From contig JAICXC010000031.1 in assembly GCA_025980665.1 (NCBI GenBank), forward strand, positions 1 to 46,111: 46,111 nt of DNA, read 5' to 3'. A program made the position numbers and the translations under genes. Source of the DNA: Bryobacteraceae bacterium. GTDB lineage: Bacteria > Acidobacteriota > Terriglobia > Bryobacterales > Bryobacteraceae. The notes beneath the pieces were generated by a model. That model saw only the letters and a program-made list of their open reading frames with translations. It was not told the DNA's origin and made no database searches. Every line of letters begins with the position of its first letter. Position 1 is the first letter of the stretch. Positions 34,681-43,289 of this stretch are shown piece by piece.

Positions 34681-35787
34681 CTACCACAATGCCGCACTGG
34701 CCAATTTCGCGCCCTCCACGAGCGAGCGCAGTTTCGCCCAGGCGATCTGCGGATGCGTTCGGCCTCCGAAGCCGCAATCCGCTCCGGCGATCACATTCTC
34801 TTTGCCCAGCAACGCAGCGAATCTTTGAATGCGCTGCGATACCAGCTCCGGGTGCTCGACAACGTCCGTTGAATGCGTGATCACGCCGGGAATTAGGACC
34901 TTTCCTTCGGGCAACTGGACCGCGTCCCAGACGGCGTATTCGTGCTCGTGCCGCGCATTGGCTCCTTCAATCAAATATGCCTGCGCCTTCACGGAGAGCA
35001 AAATCTCCACCAGATGCTTCAATTCCAGATCGTGGGCGTGCGGACCGTGCCAGCTTCCCCAACAGAAGTGATAGCGGACCCGGTCCTCGGGGATGCCGCG
35101 CAACGCATAGTTCAGCGCCTCCACGCGCACCTGGCACCGATGCTGGAAGGCTTCGAGGCCCATGCGGATGCCGATACGGTCCCAGAGCGCGGGCAACCAC
35201 GCGTCGTCGACTTGCAGGATGATGCCCGCGTTGACGATGGCGGTGTATTCTTCACGTAGCGCCTCCGCAAAAGCAAAGACGAAGTCTTCTTCCGTCGAGT
35301 AATATTCGTTGGAGCGATAGACTTCCAGGCTCGCGGGAGCCGTGCTCGTCAGGAATAGGTCGCTTCCGGAACCGGCGGATGCCTTGAGTAGATCAATCTC
35401 GCGTTCGAGAACCGCCTGGCCCGTATAAGTGATGGGGCCGGTACAAATCCAGTGGTTCCGGACCTTTTTGATCTGATCACCTGGCTCGAAGAACAGGCTG
35501 CCGCGTTCGGCCGCCCACTTGTAGAAATCCGCAAACTCCTCGCGATCCTTGCCCAGCGTAACGATCGGCGGTCCCTTGCGCTCACCCGCCGTGAATCCGC
35601 CGAAGCGATCATCGGTGAAGGACAGCCAGTCGCCGCCTTTCGTGTACTCGCCTTCGTTGATGATATCCAGGCCGGTCTGGCGCTGCCGCTCGACCAGTTG
35701 CCGCACGGCGGCTTCTCCTGTCAAACCCTCGGGCACCGGCAAACTACCTACGTGCGTGGTCAGAATTTTGTGCGTGCTCCGCTGCAT
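34681..35787 (-). CDS. MetE C-terminal-like (cobalamin-independent) methyltransferase-type protein
   Basis: A 368-residue single-barrel protein of the UROD/MetE-like superfamily, starting at ATG 35787 (MQRSTHKILTTHVGSLPVPEGL). It has the HVGS start typical of stand-alone homologues, the zinc-site candidates YHFCWGSWHGPH (His-x-Cys) and ADCGFGGRTHP (Cys), and ILQVDDAWL, EGANARHEHEYAVW and LIPGVITHSTDVVEHP. It lacks the N-terminal half of full MetE (about 750 residues), so it is more like the short methionine-synthase-II-like or epoxyalkane:coenzyme M transferase-like proteins, which alkylate a thiol with zinc. The substrate is unknown. Divergent from the DinB-like gene at 35852. Confidence 0.82.
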   Translation of the reverse strand: MQRSTHKILTTHVGSLPVPEGLTGEAAVRQLVERQRQTGLDIINEGEYTKGGDWLSFTDDRFGGFTAGERKGPPIVTLGKDREEFADFYKWAAERGSLFFEPGDQIKKVRNHWICTGPITYTGQAVLEREIDLLKASAGSGSDLFLTSTAPASLEVYRSNEYYSTEEDFVFAFAEALREEYTAIVNAGIILQVDDAWLPALWDRIGIRMGLEAFQHRCQVRVEALNYALRGIPEDRVRYHFCWGSWHGPHAHDLELKHLVEILLSVKAQAYLIEGANARHEHEYAVWDAVQLPEGKVLIPGVITHSTDVVEHPELVSQRIQRFAALLGKENVIAGADCGFGGRTHPQIAWAKLRSLVEGAKLASAALW

Positions 35788-35851
35788 GGCTCGATTATAC
35801 GGGTCGCTAAGCACACTCTTGAGCTACGCTTTCACTAGGAGAGTTCTGACG

Positions 35852-36388
35852 ATGATGATTTGGCGCAAGCTCGTGCTTGTCGTTCTTGGCGGCGCCTGTG
35901 GGCTTTCGGCGCAATCCCCGAATCCGCTCAGCACCGAGGTGAAGTGGAGCTACTCCACCATCAAGAACAACCTCACCAAATTGGCCGATAAGATGCCGGC
36001 CGAGAAATACAGTTTCCGGCCAACGCCGGAGGTAGAGACTTTTGCCCGGCGCATCGCTCATATCGCCGATGCAAACATGAACGTTTGCTCCGGACTGAAT
36101 GGCGAGCGCAAGCCGCTCGGCGCAGCGTCTAAAACGTCCAAGGCGGAACTGGTGGCCTCGCTCAAGGAATCGTTTGATTATTGCGACCGCGTTTTCGACA
36201 CGCTGACCGATGTAACGGCGCTCGAAATGGTCAGTTCACGCCTGGGCGGTCCGTTCCCTCCGGAACCAACTCGTTCCAGACTTGCCACTCTTTATAATCT
36301 GATTCGCCATTCCAATGAGATGTATGGTTATATGGCCGTCTACCTGAGACTGAATGGGGTGACGCCGCCAACCAGCGCCCCCGAGTAG
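35852..36388 (+). CDS. Exported DinB-like protein
   Basis: A 178-residue protein beginning MMIWRKLVLVVLGGACGLSAQ, a signal peptide, after a good AGGAGAG ribosome site. The mature part is a four-helix DinB/YfiT-like metal-binding fold: VKWSYSTIKNNLTKLADKMP, EKYSFRPTPEVETFARRIAHIADANMN and LIRHSNEMYGYMAVYLRL. The two histidines in RIAHIADAN and LIRHSNEMYG match positions that bind metal in the family. DinB-fold proteins include thiol transferases and unassigned enzymes; exported versions are common in Acidobacteriota. No specific job is assigned. It lies between the MetE-like and methyltransferase genes and is convergent with the latter. Confidence 0.8.
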   Translation: MMIWRKLVLVVLGGACGLSAQSPNPLSTEVKWSYSTIKNNLTKLADKMPAEKYSFRPTPEVETFARRIAHIADANMNVCSGLNGERKPLGAASKTSKAELVASLKESFDYCDRVFDTLTDVTALEMVSSRLGGPFPPEPTRSRLATLYNLIRHSNEMYGYMAVYLRLNGVTPPTSAPE

Positions 36389-36398
36389 ACTGGCTCTC

Positions 36399-37013
36399 TC
36401 AGCGCTGTTTCTTCCGCAAGACCCATGTCGTCATCGAGCGTTGATTTTGGACAATCGTGGTCTTCAACGGGTCGGCTACTTCAGCGCCTAACCGCTTGGT
36501 GATCGAGTCGAGCATCGCTTCGTCCACCAGATACCGCTCCGAACCATCCGGCAACCTGTGTCGGCGTCCGTGAATCCGTTCCACGTGGCTCTCCATGCCG
36601 ATCGAGGATGCCAGCCGGCAGAAGAAAAGACCGCCGGGTTTCAGAACCCGCCATGATCCGCGCAGCATCGACTCGAAGTGTGCGTCGTCGCGGGCGAAAT
36701 GAAGAATGGCGCTGCTGAGGACCACATCCGCGCAGGCATCGTCGAAAGACATGTCTTCGACGGCTTCGACTCGAAAGTTCCTCTCCGGAAGCGTGGGCGC
36801 GAGCTTGCGGGCGATGGACCGCACGCCATCCACTGCCTGTGGGTCCGAATCCGCTGCATAAACTTCGTACCCTTCCCGCAGCAGATAGACGAGGTTTCGA
36901 CCCCCACCGCATCCAGCGTCCAGTATTCGCATTCCGGGCGAGATGCGGCCTTTCAAAAGCTGGTCGAACAGATAGATGTCGATCTGGCCGAATTGCTCCT
37001 GTAGCGTGGGCAT
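36399..37013 (-). CDS. Class I SAM-dependent methyltransferase
   Basis: A 204-residue Rossmann-fold methyltransferase. I start it at ATG 37013 (MPTLQEQFGQIDIYLFDQL); the longer TTG start at 37052 would overlap the divergent gene. SAM-binding motif I is ILDAGCGGGRNLVYLL, with YEVYAADSDPQAV (motif II), DVVLSSAILHFA (post-II) and LKPGGLFFCRLAS (III). The C-terminus has RHRLPDGSERYLVDEAML. It resembles UbiE-like small-molecule methyltransferases; no substrate is evident. Only 33 bp separates it from the GlcG/HbpS gene. Confidence 0.85.
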   Translation of the reverse strand: MPTLQEQFGQIDIYLFDQLLKGRISPGMRILDAGCGGGRNLVYLLREGYEVYAADSDPQAVDGVRSIARKLAPTLPERNFRVEAVEDMSFDDACADVVLSSAILHFARDDAHFESMLRGSWRVLKPGGLFFCRLASSIGMESHVERIHGRRHRLPDGSERYLVDEAMLDSITKRLGAEVADPLKTTIVQNQRSMTTWVLRKKQR

Positions 37014-37046
37014 TTGCACGGAGTCCACTTGACCGATAATAAACCA

Positions 37047-37535
37047 ATGCAACTAAAATCCACCTTAGCCGCTCTGGTGCTCACTGTTGCGGCCGCCGCA
37101 CAAACGAAGCTGGTTCCACCGGCCAACACTCCGTACGGTACAGCGATCTCTAGCGATGCCGCGAAGAAAATAGCGACTGCGGCCATTGCAGAAGCTCGTA
37201 AGAACAATTGGGCCATGGCAGTGGCGGTGGTCGATACCGGCGGCTACCTCGTGTATTTCGAACGGATGCAGGATACCCAGTTAGGGAGCGTCCAAATCGC
37301 CATGGAAAAAGCCAAATCAGCGGCGCTCTTCCGCCGTCCCACAAAATCATTTCAAGACACCCTAGCTGCCGGCGGCGATGGCCTCCGAATTCTCGGCCTG
37401 ACGGGGGCGGTGCCGGTCGAAGGCGGCATCCCCATCGTCGTCGCCGGCAAAGTTATTGGCGCCGTCGGGGCGTCGGGCGGCAGTAGCGATCAGGACGGCC
37501 GCACCGCCCAAGCCGGAGCCGCCGCGATGAAATAA
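37047..37535 (+). CDS. GlcG/HbpS family exported protein
   Basis: A 162-residue exported protein. A signal peptide (MQLKSTLAALVLTVAAAAQ) precedes a GlcG/HbpS (PF03928) domain: ISSDAAKKIATAAIAEARKNNW, AMAVAVVDTGGYLVYFERMQDT, AMEKAKSAALFRRPT, GGIPIVVAGKVIGAVGASGGSSDQDG. Family members bind haem (HbpS) or have unknown roles in glycolate-use operons. The periplasmic position suggests a sensor or scavenger. A GATAAT -10 lies about 8-13 nt upstream of the ATG, so the leader is nearly absent. Confidence 0.85.
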   Translation: MQLKSTLAALVLTVAAAAQTKLVPPANTPYGTAISSDAAKKIATAAIAEARKNNWAMAVAVVDTGGYLVYFERMQDTQLGSVQIAMEKAKSAALFRRPTKSFQDTLAAGGDGLRILGLTGAVPVEGGIPIVVAGKVIGAVGASGGSSDQDGRTAQAGAAAMK

Positions 37536-37578
37536 CCCGGGTGCCACTGTTCTGAGTACTTGGCGTATGATTACACCG

Positions 37579-38383
37579 ATGCGCATCATCCACCTCATTA
37601 TTTTGTTTGGGGTTCCGGTGGCCGCTCAGTGGCTCAACTTACCTACGGCTGGGATCCCCCGCACGAGTGATGGCAAACCGGACCTCGCTGCACCCGCGCC
37701 CAAGACTTCCGCAGGTAAACCTGACTTTTCCGGCATGTGGATCCCCCGCGAGGTCCTGCCCTGCAACTCTGGCGAGCGCGGCGTGCAGTGCACCGAGCTT
37801 CCATTAACGCCGCAAGTCATTAACATCGCAGCGGGCATGAAGGACGGACTCCCCTACCAGCCCTGGGCGGCGGACCTAATTCAAAAGCCGCTCCAAGGAC
37901 GTTGCCTACATCGACCCCCACATGCGCTGCATGCCTCCCAACTTCCCCCGCGCCTGGGCCTTCCCGGAAACCATTAAGGTTTTCCAGACGCCCACTCAGC
38001 TCGTCATCCTGGACGAATTCAACGCCAGTTACCGGCAGGTGTTTTTCGACGGCCGCAAACTCCCCGAAGACATGGTGCCGACCTGGAACGGTTACTCGGT
38101 TGCTCATTGGGAAGGCGACACGCTGGTGGTGGAATCGGCAGGCTATCGCGACGATTCCTGGCTCGACACGGCCGGCAATTTCTTCTCTAGCGAAGCTCGC
38201 GTTACCGAGCGCATTCGTCGTCCTAACTTCGGCAGCCTCGACATCGATGTGACTGTCGATGACCCTCACGTCTTCACCAAACCGTGGACTGTAGCTCTGC
38301 ACATGAGGCCGTTAGTCGACACGGAAATGATCGATTTTTTCTGCCAGGACAACAACAAGGACCTGCAGCACCTGGTTCGATAG
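37579..38383 (+). pseudogene. QW-family secreted protein gene with a +1 frameshift
   Basis: The first frame begins with a signal peptide (MRIIHLIILFGVPVAA) and QWLNLPTAGIPRTSDGKPDLAAPAPKTSAGKPDFSGMW, then ends after PLQGRCLHRP. The second frame (to 38383) carries the rest of the family: PPNFPRAWAFPETIKVFQTP, SVAHWEGDTLVVESAGYRD, TERIRRPNFGSLDIDVTVDDP and MIDFFCQDNNKD. If one A is removed from the run at 37883-37886 the frame joins smoothly through QSRSKDVAYIDPHMRCMPP. So there is one insertion in a short homopolymer: either a recent loss of function or a read error. The remaining sequence is well conserved, which favours recent origin or error. Start may also be ATG 37567. Confidence 0.75.
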
Positions 38384-38458
38384 GGTGGCCCCCAAAACGG
38401 CTCGCGCGTCGGAGCGGCGGGAACAGGACGGTGCCGTAACGTGGGATAGGATGATATC

Positions 38459-38844
38459 GTGCCTCGCTGGACGCTCGCTGTTCTGATTGCTGGATTGGCT
38501 CTCGGCGAGTCCCGTGTGAGTTCGGAGGATGCGAAGCGCCTTGTGCACGCGCTCTGCCCTCATGGGCATTGAAGGCTCCCGGACTTTCGATTGACGGATA
38601 CCCTGATTACTACTCTCCCGACTACTACTTCTTCGTGGTGACTGTCGACAACCCAGGGGGCAGCGGTACTGTTGGGCACTTCGCGGTCGACCCAAAGACG
38701 GGGGATGTCTGGGACGGCGTTGTGTGCGAGGAATACAAAACGCCTACACTCACCAAGCTTCAGTTTTCGATCCGAAAGAGACTCGGGCTGAGTGATTCCG
38801 TATATCGTGGCCTGAAGCGTCCGGGACCATTGTGCGCCAAGTAG
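38459..38844 (+). pseudogene. Small secreted protein gene, apparently frameshifted
   Basis: A GTG at 38459 opens a frame with a signal-peptide-like start (MPRWTLAVLIAGLALGES, SSEDAKRLVHAL) that stops at 38572. The next frame, from about 38555 to 38844, carries the more conserved-looking part: APGLSIDGYPDYYSPDYYFFVVTVDN and GTVGHFAVDPKTGDVWDGVVCEEYKTP. A single -1 shift between 38540 and 38565 would join them into one exported protein of about 128 residues with a PepSY-like beta pattern (GHFAVDPKTGDVW). No family is certain. It is the third gene in this window with a frame break. Confidence 0.5.
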
Positions 38845-38957
38845 CTATGGTTGGTTGAACGGACGCTGCGGGAAATAAAAGATTGGTAAGGCAAAGTCAA
38901 GGACCTAGGACAGTCGGCTCGATAATGAGTTGAGTGTTCCGGAGCCCGTAGCACCTG

Positions 38958-38963
38958 TATAAT
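38958..38963 (+). promoter_or_regulatory. -10 element of the PQQ dehydrogenase gene at 38984
   Basis: A perfect TATAAT lies 20 nt before the ATG at 38984. No good -35 sits at 16-18 bp; TGTTCC at 17 bp is weak, so an activator may be needed. The ribosome site GAGAGGA is 4-10 nt before the ATG. Confidence 0.4.
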
Positions 38964-38983
38964 GTCCGGTGCCGAGAGGAACA

Positions 38984-40843
38984 ATGCGAATCCGAACTTT
39001 GCTTCTAGGTTTGAACGTTGGATTGGCGACCATCGCGGTCCAGGCAATCGCACAGAACGACTGGCCGAGTTACGGCCGCGACCCTGGGGCGCAGCGCTAC
39101 TCGCCTCTTACGCAAATCAACCCGGGCAACGTATCCACATTAGTCCAGGCCTGGAAATACGAAACGCGGCCAGCCTCCTCGGTCGCCAAGAGCCAGGCAC
39201 AGTCGAAGACCACGCCGCTGATGGTGAACAGTGTCGTGTACTTCGTCACTCCGTTTCAAAGCCTGGTAGCCGTAGAACCCGAAACCGGAAAGACCCTCTG
39301 GAAGTTCGATCACCAGCACGCCGCGCGCACCTCTCGCGGGATCGCATACTGGCCCGGCAACAAGAATGCTCCTCCGACGATTTTCTTCGGCACGGAAGAC
39401 GGCTTCTTAGTTGCGGTGAACGCTCGCACCGGCAAGTTAGTGCCGGGCTTCGCCAAAGAGGGCGAACTCGATCTGAAACCTGGGATGAAAGGTCCGGGGC
39501 TCGAGAGCGCTCCCTACGGATTGAACGGCGCGCCGGCGATCTACAAAAATCTGGTGTTCACCGGAACGCACCTGCAAGACAACGGCTCTTATGGCGGGCG
39601 TGGCGATGTGCGCGCCTGGGATGCGGCTACCGGGAAATTGGTTTGGACGTTTCATACGGTTCCTCAACCGGGTGAAGTCGGGCATGAGACGTGGCTCGAT
39701 GACGGCTGGAAGAACCGCTCGGGCGTAAATGTATGGAGCACGTTTACCGTGGACACGGAGACCGGCACGCTGTTGATGCCGATCGGGGGGCCCAGCGACG
39801 ATCGCTACGGCGGTGACCGGCCCGGCGCGAATCTGTTCGGGAACTCGCTGGTCGCCGTGGATGCGATGACGGGAAAAATGAAGTGGTACCTGCAGACCAC
39901 GCACCATGACCTTTGGGATACCGATCTGCCTCCGCAACCGACGCTCATCGACGTGGTCAAGAATGGCAAGAAGATCCCGGCGTTAATTCAGACCGCCAAG
40001 TCAGGCCTGGTGTTTATTCTGGATCGCCGAACGGGGAAAGCTATTTACGGCCTGGAGGAGCGGCCCGTCCCCAAGGGAGACGTTCCCGGCGAGTGGTACT
40101 CGCCCACGCAGCCATTTCCTCTCAAGCCGCCGCCGCTTGCGCGCATGACCTGGAAACCGGATGAGATAACGAAGTTCACTCCAGAACAGCAGAAATATTG
40201 CGAAGAGCTGTTCAAGAACGCACAGAACGATGGCCCTTATGCTCCGGTGCGCCTGACCGATACGGTTGTATTTCCCGGTCCGGATGGCGGCTTTAATTGG
40301 GGCGGCGGCAGCTACGATCCCAAGCTGGGCTACTTCTTCATAAACTCACACGACCGCGGTGGAGTCCAGAAGATGGTGGCGCAGGTTCCGGCGAAGGATC
40401 GTCCAACGAAGATCGGCGGAGCGGGCGATTCGAGTCAAATGCCATTCGTACGCAAGAACGTGGGATCGATCACGAACCCAGCTACGGGTTGGCCGTGCCA
40501 ATCGCCGCCGTGGGGCGAACTATTCGCGATCAATGTGAATACCGGCGATGTCGCGTGGCGCATACCGTTTGGACGCGTCGAATCGTTGGAAAAGATCGGC
40601 GTAATAAATACGGGATCGTACAACATCGGCGGTTCCATCGCCACTGCGAGCGGCTTATTGTTCATCGGCGCCACGGACGATCAGCGTTTTCACGCCTACG
40701 AATCGAAGACTGGGAAACTGCTATGGCAGACGAAACTACCGGCGGATGCATTCGCCAATCCCATCACGTACCTGGGCAAGGACGGGAAGCAGTACGTTTT
40801 GATCGCCGCCCAGGAGACCATGATCGCTTTCCGCTTGCCGTGA
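38984..40843 (+). CDS. PQQ-dependent dehydrogenase, soluble Gcd-like propeller
   Basis: A 619-residue secreted quinoprotein: signal peptide (MRIRTLLLGLNVGLATIAVQAIA), then an eight-bladed propeller starting NDWPSYGRDPGAQRYSPLTQI. Blade motifs include LVAVEPETGKTLWKFD, AWDAATGKLVWTFHTV and AVDAMTGKMKWYLQTTHHDLWDTDLPPQPTLID, the last containing the catalytic-Asp region of membrane glucose dehydrogenase (Gcd). ALIQTAKSGLVFILDRRTGKAI and GGGSYDPKLGYFFINS follow. It lacks Gcd's N-terminal membrane helices and any CxxCH heme motif, so electrons go to an external acceptor. Substrate is probably an aldose or alcohol. Its closest relative in the window is the truncated gene at 44195, suggesting duplication. 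Confidence 0.88.
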   Translation: MRIRTLLLGLNVGLATIAVQAIAQNDWPSYGRDPGAQRYSPLTQINPGNVSTLVQAWKYETRPASSVAKSQAQSKTTPLMVNSVVYFVTPFQSLVAVEPETGKTLWKFDHQHAARTSRGIAYWPGNKNAPPTIFFGTEDGFLVAVNARTGKLVPGFAKEGELDLKPGMKGPGLESAPYGLNGAPAIYKNLVFTGTHLQDNGSYGGRGDVRAWDAATGKLVWTFHTVPQPGEVGHETWLDDGWKNRSGVNVWSTFTVDTETGTLLMPIGGPSDDRYGGDRPGANLFGNSLVAVDAMTGKMKWYLQTTHHDLWDTDLPPQPTLIDVVKNGKKIPALIQTAKSGLVFILDRRTGKAIYGLEERPVPKGDVPGEWYSPTQPFPLKPPPLARMTWKPDEITKFTPEQQKYCEELFKNAQNDGPYAPVRLTDTVVFPGPDGGFNWGGGSYDPKLGYFFINSHDRGGVQKMVAQVPAKDRPTKIGGAGDSSQMPFVRKNVGSITNPATGWPCQSPPWGELFAINVNTGDVAWRIPFGRVESLEKIGVINTGSYNIGGSIATASGLLFIGATDDQRFHAYESKTGKLLWQTKLPADAFANPITYLGKDGKQYVLIAAQETMIAFRLP

Positions 40844-40898
40844 TCCATCACCTGATGCGACTTGACTCCTAAGCCTCGATTCGTTACGATCCATCCAG

Positions 40899-40910
40899 AT
40901 TGCATGCAAT
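40899..40910. promoter_or_regulatory. 12-bp perfect palindrome upstream of the VOC gene
   Basis: ATTGCATGCAAT, followed by a T-run, lies in the 158-bp gap between the PQQ gene and the VOC gene. With no loop it is more likely an operator than a terminator. Regulator unknown. Confidence 0.25.
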
Positions 40911-41001
40911 TTTTCCGCGCCTCAACCTTGGGGGTAGCCGTTCTAATCACCGCGGCCGCGCAGGTGCCCCACCCTCGAACATCCCGGGAGGAAATAGGCT
41001 C

Positions 41002-42009
41002 ATGAAAAAACTCACGCTTAGTCTTTTTTTCGCCGCGATCGCGACCGCCCAGTCAAACTCCCCTACCAAGGCTCTCTCGCATTTCATCCATGCGGTGGAC
41101 GATCTCGACACCACGCTCGCATTCTATAACAACGTGTTCGGGTTGAAAGGCAATCCGTCGGATTTCACGAATCCCGCCGTGCCATTGCTTACGAATGCCC
41201 CCGGAGTCACGCTGCGGCTTTCCATGCTTGCACTGCCCGGCGGGATGCGGCTTGAGCTGACCCATTTCAAGGGGCTGGAACGCAAACCCGGCCAGGCGAA
41301 GTATACCGATCCTGGCGCCGCCAGCGCGGTGTTCTACGTCCGCGATATCGACGGGGCTCTGGCGAATGCAAAAAAAGCCAATGCAGTAATTGTGACCACC
41401 GGCGGCGCGCCCGTCGAGATCGCCACGGCAAAGGGTAAAGCCCGCTCGGTCATGTTTCGCGATCCGGACGGCTTCTTCCTTCAACTGATCCAGGAGACCC
41501 CCGCGGCGGGTGCGCCGGAGGGCAACGTGCATCGCGTTTCGCTCGCGTACACCATGGAAAACGCCGATGCGACACGCGCGTTTTACACCGGGAAGCTGGG
41601 GATTAACCTGACGGGATCTTCCGCGTTCTCCAAGGATCCTGCGATGCTGCAATTGGTCGGCGCGCCCGCAGGCACGGAATTTCGCAAGCTGTCCGGCGTG
41701 ATTCCTGGGCCGCCGGCTTCCGTCGAATTCACCGAGTTCCGCGGCGTTCCGCGCACCAAGTTTCATCTGCGAGTTCGCGATCCCGGCGCGCCCGCGCTGT
41801 GCATCCAGGTCAATGACGAAACCACCACCATCGGTCAGATGAAGGCGGCGGGAGTGAATATCATCTCCACCAACGGTGAGATCGTGGATTTCGGCGGAGG
41901 CACGCACACGATTTTTGTCGAAGATCCCAACGGCATGAACCTGGAAATTTTCGAGCGACCAGCCCCGCAGGGCAAGGGCGGGGCGGGCAAGAATACGCAA
42001 GCGAAGTAA
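41002..42009 (+). CDS. Secreted two-domain VOC (glyoxalase-fold) protein
   Basis: A 335-residue exported protein starting at ATG 41002 with GGGAGGA upstream. After a signal peptide (MKKLTLSLFFAAIATAQ) two vicinal-oxygen-chelate modules appear. The first (about 25-165) has LSHFIHAVDDLDTTLAFYNNVFGL and ARSVMFRDPDGFFLQLIQETP, and the second (about 175-320) has NVHRVSLAYTMENADATRAFYTGKLGINL and GGTHTIFVEDPNGMNLEIFERP. VOC enzymes use a metal in such paired modules for dioxygenase, isomerase or resistance roles. An exported member is unusual. A Lys/Gly-rich tail (PQGKGGAGKNTQAK) ends it. It is followed after 30 nt by a PQQ sugar dehydrogenase, so they probably form an operon. Confidence 0.8.
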   Translation: MKKLTLSLFFAAIATAQSNSPTKALSHFIHAVDDLDTTLAFYNNVFGLKGNPSDFTNPAVPLLTNAPGVTLRLSMLALPGGMRLELTHFKGLERKPGQAKYTDPGAASAVFYVRDIDGALANAKKANAVIVTTGGAPVEIATAKGKARSVMFRDPDGFFLQLIQETPAAGAPEGNVHRVSLAYTMENADATRAFYTGKLGINLTGSSAFSKDPAMLQLVGAPAGTEFRKLSGVIPGPPASVEFTEFRGVPRTKFHLRVRDPGAPALCIQVNDETTTIGQMKAAGVNIISTNGEIVDFGGGTHTIFVEDPNGMNLEIFERPAPQGKGGAGKNTQAK

Positions 42010-42039
42010 CGAGACCGTGCAAATGAGGATGAGCGAAAA

Positions 42040-43242
42040 ATGATTCACGAATACCGCTGGTCCCCTTGGCATGTTGTCGCGCTGTCGTGTTTCCTGGCTG
42101 TCCCTGGCCGTACTCAGTCGCCGAATGCCAGCCCGCAGGTGCTGGATGTGCAGGGCGGGAAGATCCGAGTCGTCACCGTAGCGAGCAGTCTCGTGCATCC
42201 CTGGGGTTTGGCATTTCTGCCTGACGGACGCCTCCTTGTGACGGAGAAGAATGGCCGGCTGCGGATGATCCACAACGGCCTTCTGGAGCCGGATCCCGTG
42301 TGGACTTCCCCGAGCGCGCCTGGCCAAGGCGGCGACGCACTCCACTTCGTAGCCGTCCACCCGCAGTTCGCGCAAAACAGGCTCGTGTACGTCTCCTATC
42401 CGAAGCAGGGCGACCGTGGATTTACACTAGCCATCGCCCGCGGGCGTCTGAACGGCAGCAAGCTCGAGGACGTTCGGGAGATCTTTGTCGCGGACGCGTG
42501 GGAGACCGGCGGCAACCTCGCGGGGAGGATCTTTTTCACCCCGGACGCCATGCTCTACGTGACCATCGGAGACCGGGACCGCATCTGCTGCAATGGCGGC
42601 GAGGACAACAGCCTCCGGATGAAAGCGCAGAAGCTGGATAACCACGTGGGCAAGACTCTGCGCCTGCGCGACGACGGCAGCGTGCCGCCGGATAATCCCT
42701 TCGTGGGCCGCGCGGATGCGAAGCCTGAAATCTTCACCTACGGTCACAGGAACGGATACGGGCTGGCGATTCATCCCGAGACCGGCGCCCTGTGGCAGGC
42801 AGAGATCGGTCCGATGGGCGGCGACGAAGTGAATATCCTTCAGCCGGGTCACAACTACGGCTGGCCGCTGGTTTCTATGGGACGGAATTACACGGGTTCG
42901 CTGGTATCCGACCAGCCGTGGGCGCGGCCCGACATGGATAACCCGCGAATATTTTGGGTGCCCTCGATCAGCCCGTCCAGTATTATCTTTTACACCGGCG
43001 ACAAATTTCCAAAGTGGAAGAACAATCTTTTCATTGGCTCCCTCACCCAGCAGCAGTTAATTCGCATGGCCTTCAATCAGCCCTCGCAGGCGGAGAAGCG
43101 AGAAGGATTGCTTATCCCTCTTAAAATGCGGATCCGCGACGTCCAGCAGAGCCCAGATGGCTACATCTATGTAGTCACGGAGGGCAAGTCCGGGGGGAAC
43201 GACGCTGATGGGACTGTGCTGCGGATCGAGCCCGTGGATTAA
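42040..43242 (+). CDS. PQQ-dependent sugar dehydrogenase (GSDH/Asd family), second copy
   Basis: A 400-residue secreted quinoprotein with N-terminal signal region (HVVALSCFLAVPGRTQ). Family marks are LVHPWGLAFLPDGRLLVTEKNGRLRM, HFVAVHPQFAQNRLVYVSY, YGHRNGYGLAIHPETGALWQAE then IGPMGGDEVNILQPGHNYGWPL, and SIIFYTGDKFPKWKNNLFIGS. It is related to the product of 9473-10633 but has an extra RDRICCNGGEDNS insertion with adjacent cysteines, as seen in some homologues where vicinal cysteines form a ring disulfide in other PQQ enzymes (that role here is a guess). Likely oxidises an aldose or aldehyde in the periplasm. Downstream of the VOC gene and upstream of the QW-family and PQQ genes. Confidence 0.87.
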   Translation: MIHEYRWSPWHVVALSCFLAVPGRTQSPNASPQVLDVQGGKIRVVTVASSLVHPWGLAFLPDGRLLVTEKNGRLRMIHNGLLEPDPVWTSPSAPGQGGDALHFVAVHPQFAQNRLVYVSYPKQGDRGFTLAIARGRLNGSKLEDVREIFVADAWETGGNLAGRIFFTPDAMLYVTIGDRDRICCNGGEDNSLRMKAQKLDNHVGKTLRLRDDGSVPPDNPFVGRADAKPEIFTYGHRNGYGLAIHPETGALWQAEIGPMGGDEVNILQPGHNYGWPLVSMGRNYTGSLVSDQPWARPDMDNPRIFWVPSISPSSIIFYTGDKFPKWKNNLFIGSLTQQQLIRMAFNQPSQAEKREGLLIPLKMRIRDVQQSPDGYIYVVTEGKSGGNDADGTVLRIEPVD

Positions 43243-43289
43243 GGAGTTTTTGCCGCGAACATAGATATAGTATCCAGCCGAAGGACAAA

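Noticed and set aside
41053..42375. A 440-codon minus-strand open frame
   Set aside because: It covers the VOC and PQQ genes on the opposite strand and is low-information Arg/Gly/His-rich sequence.
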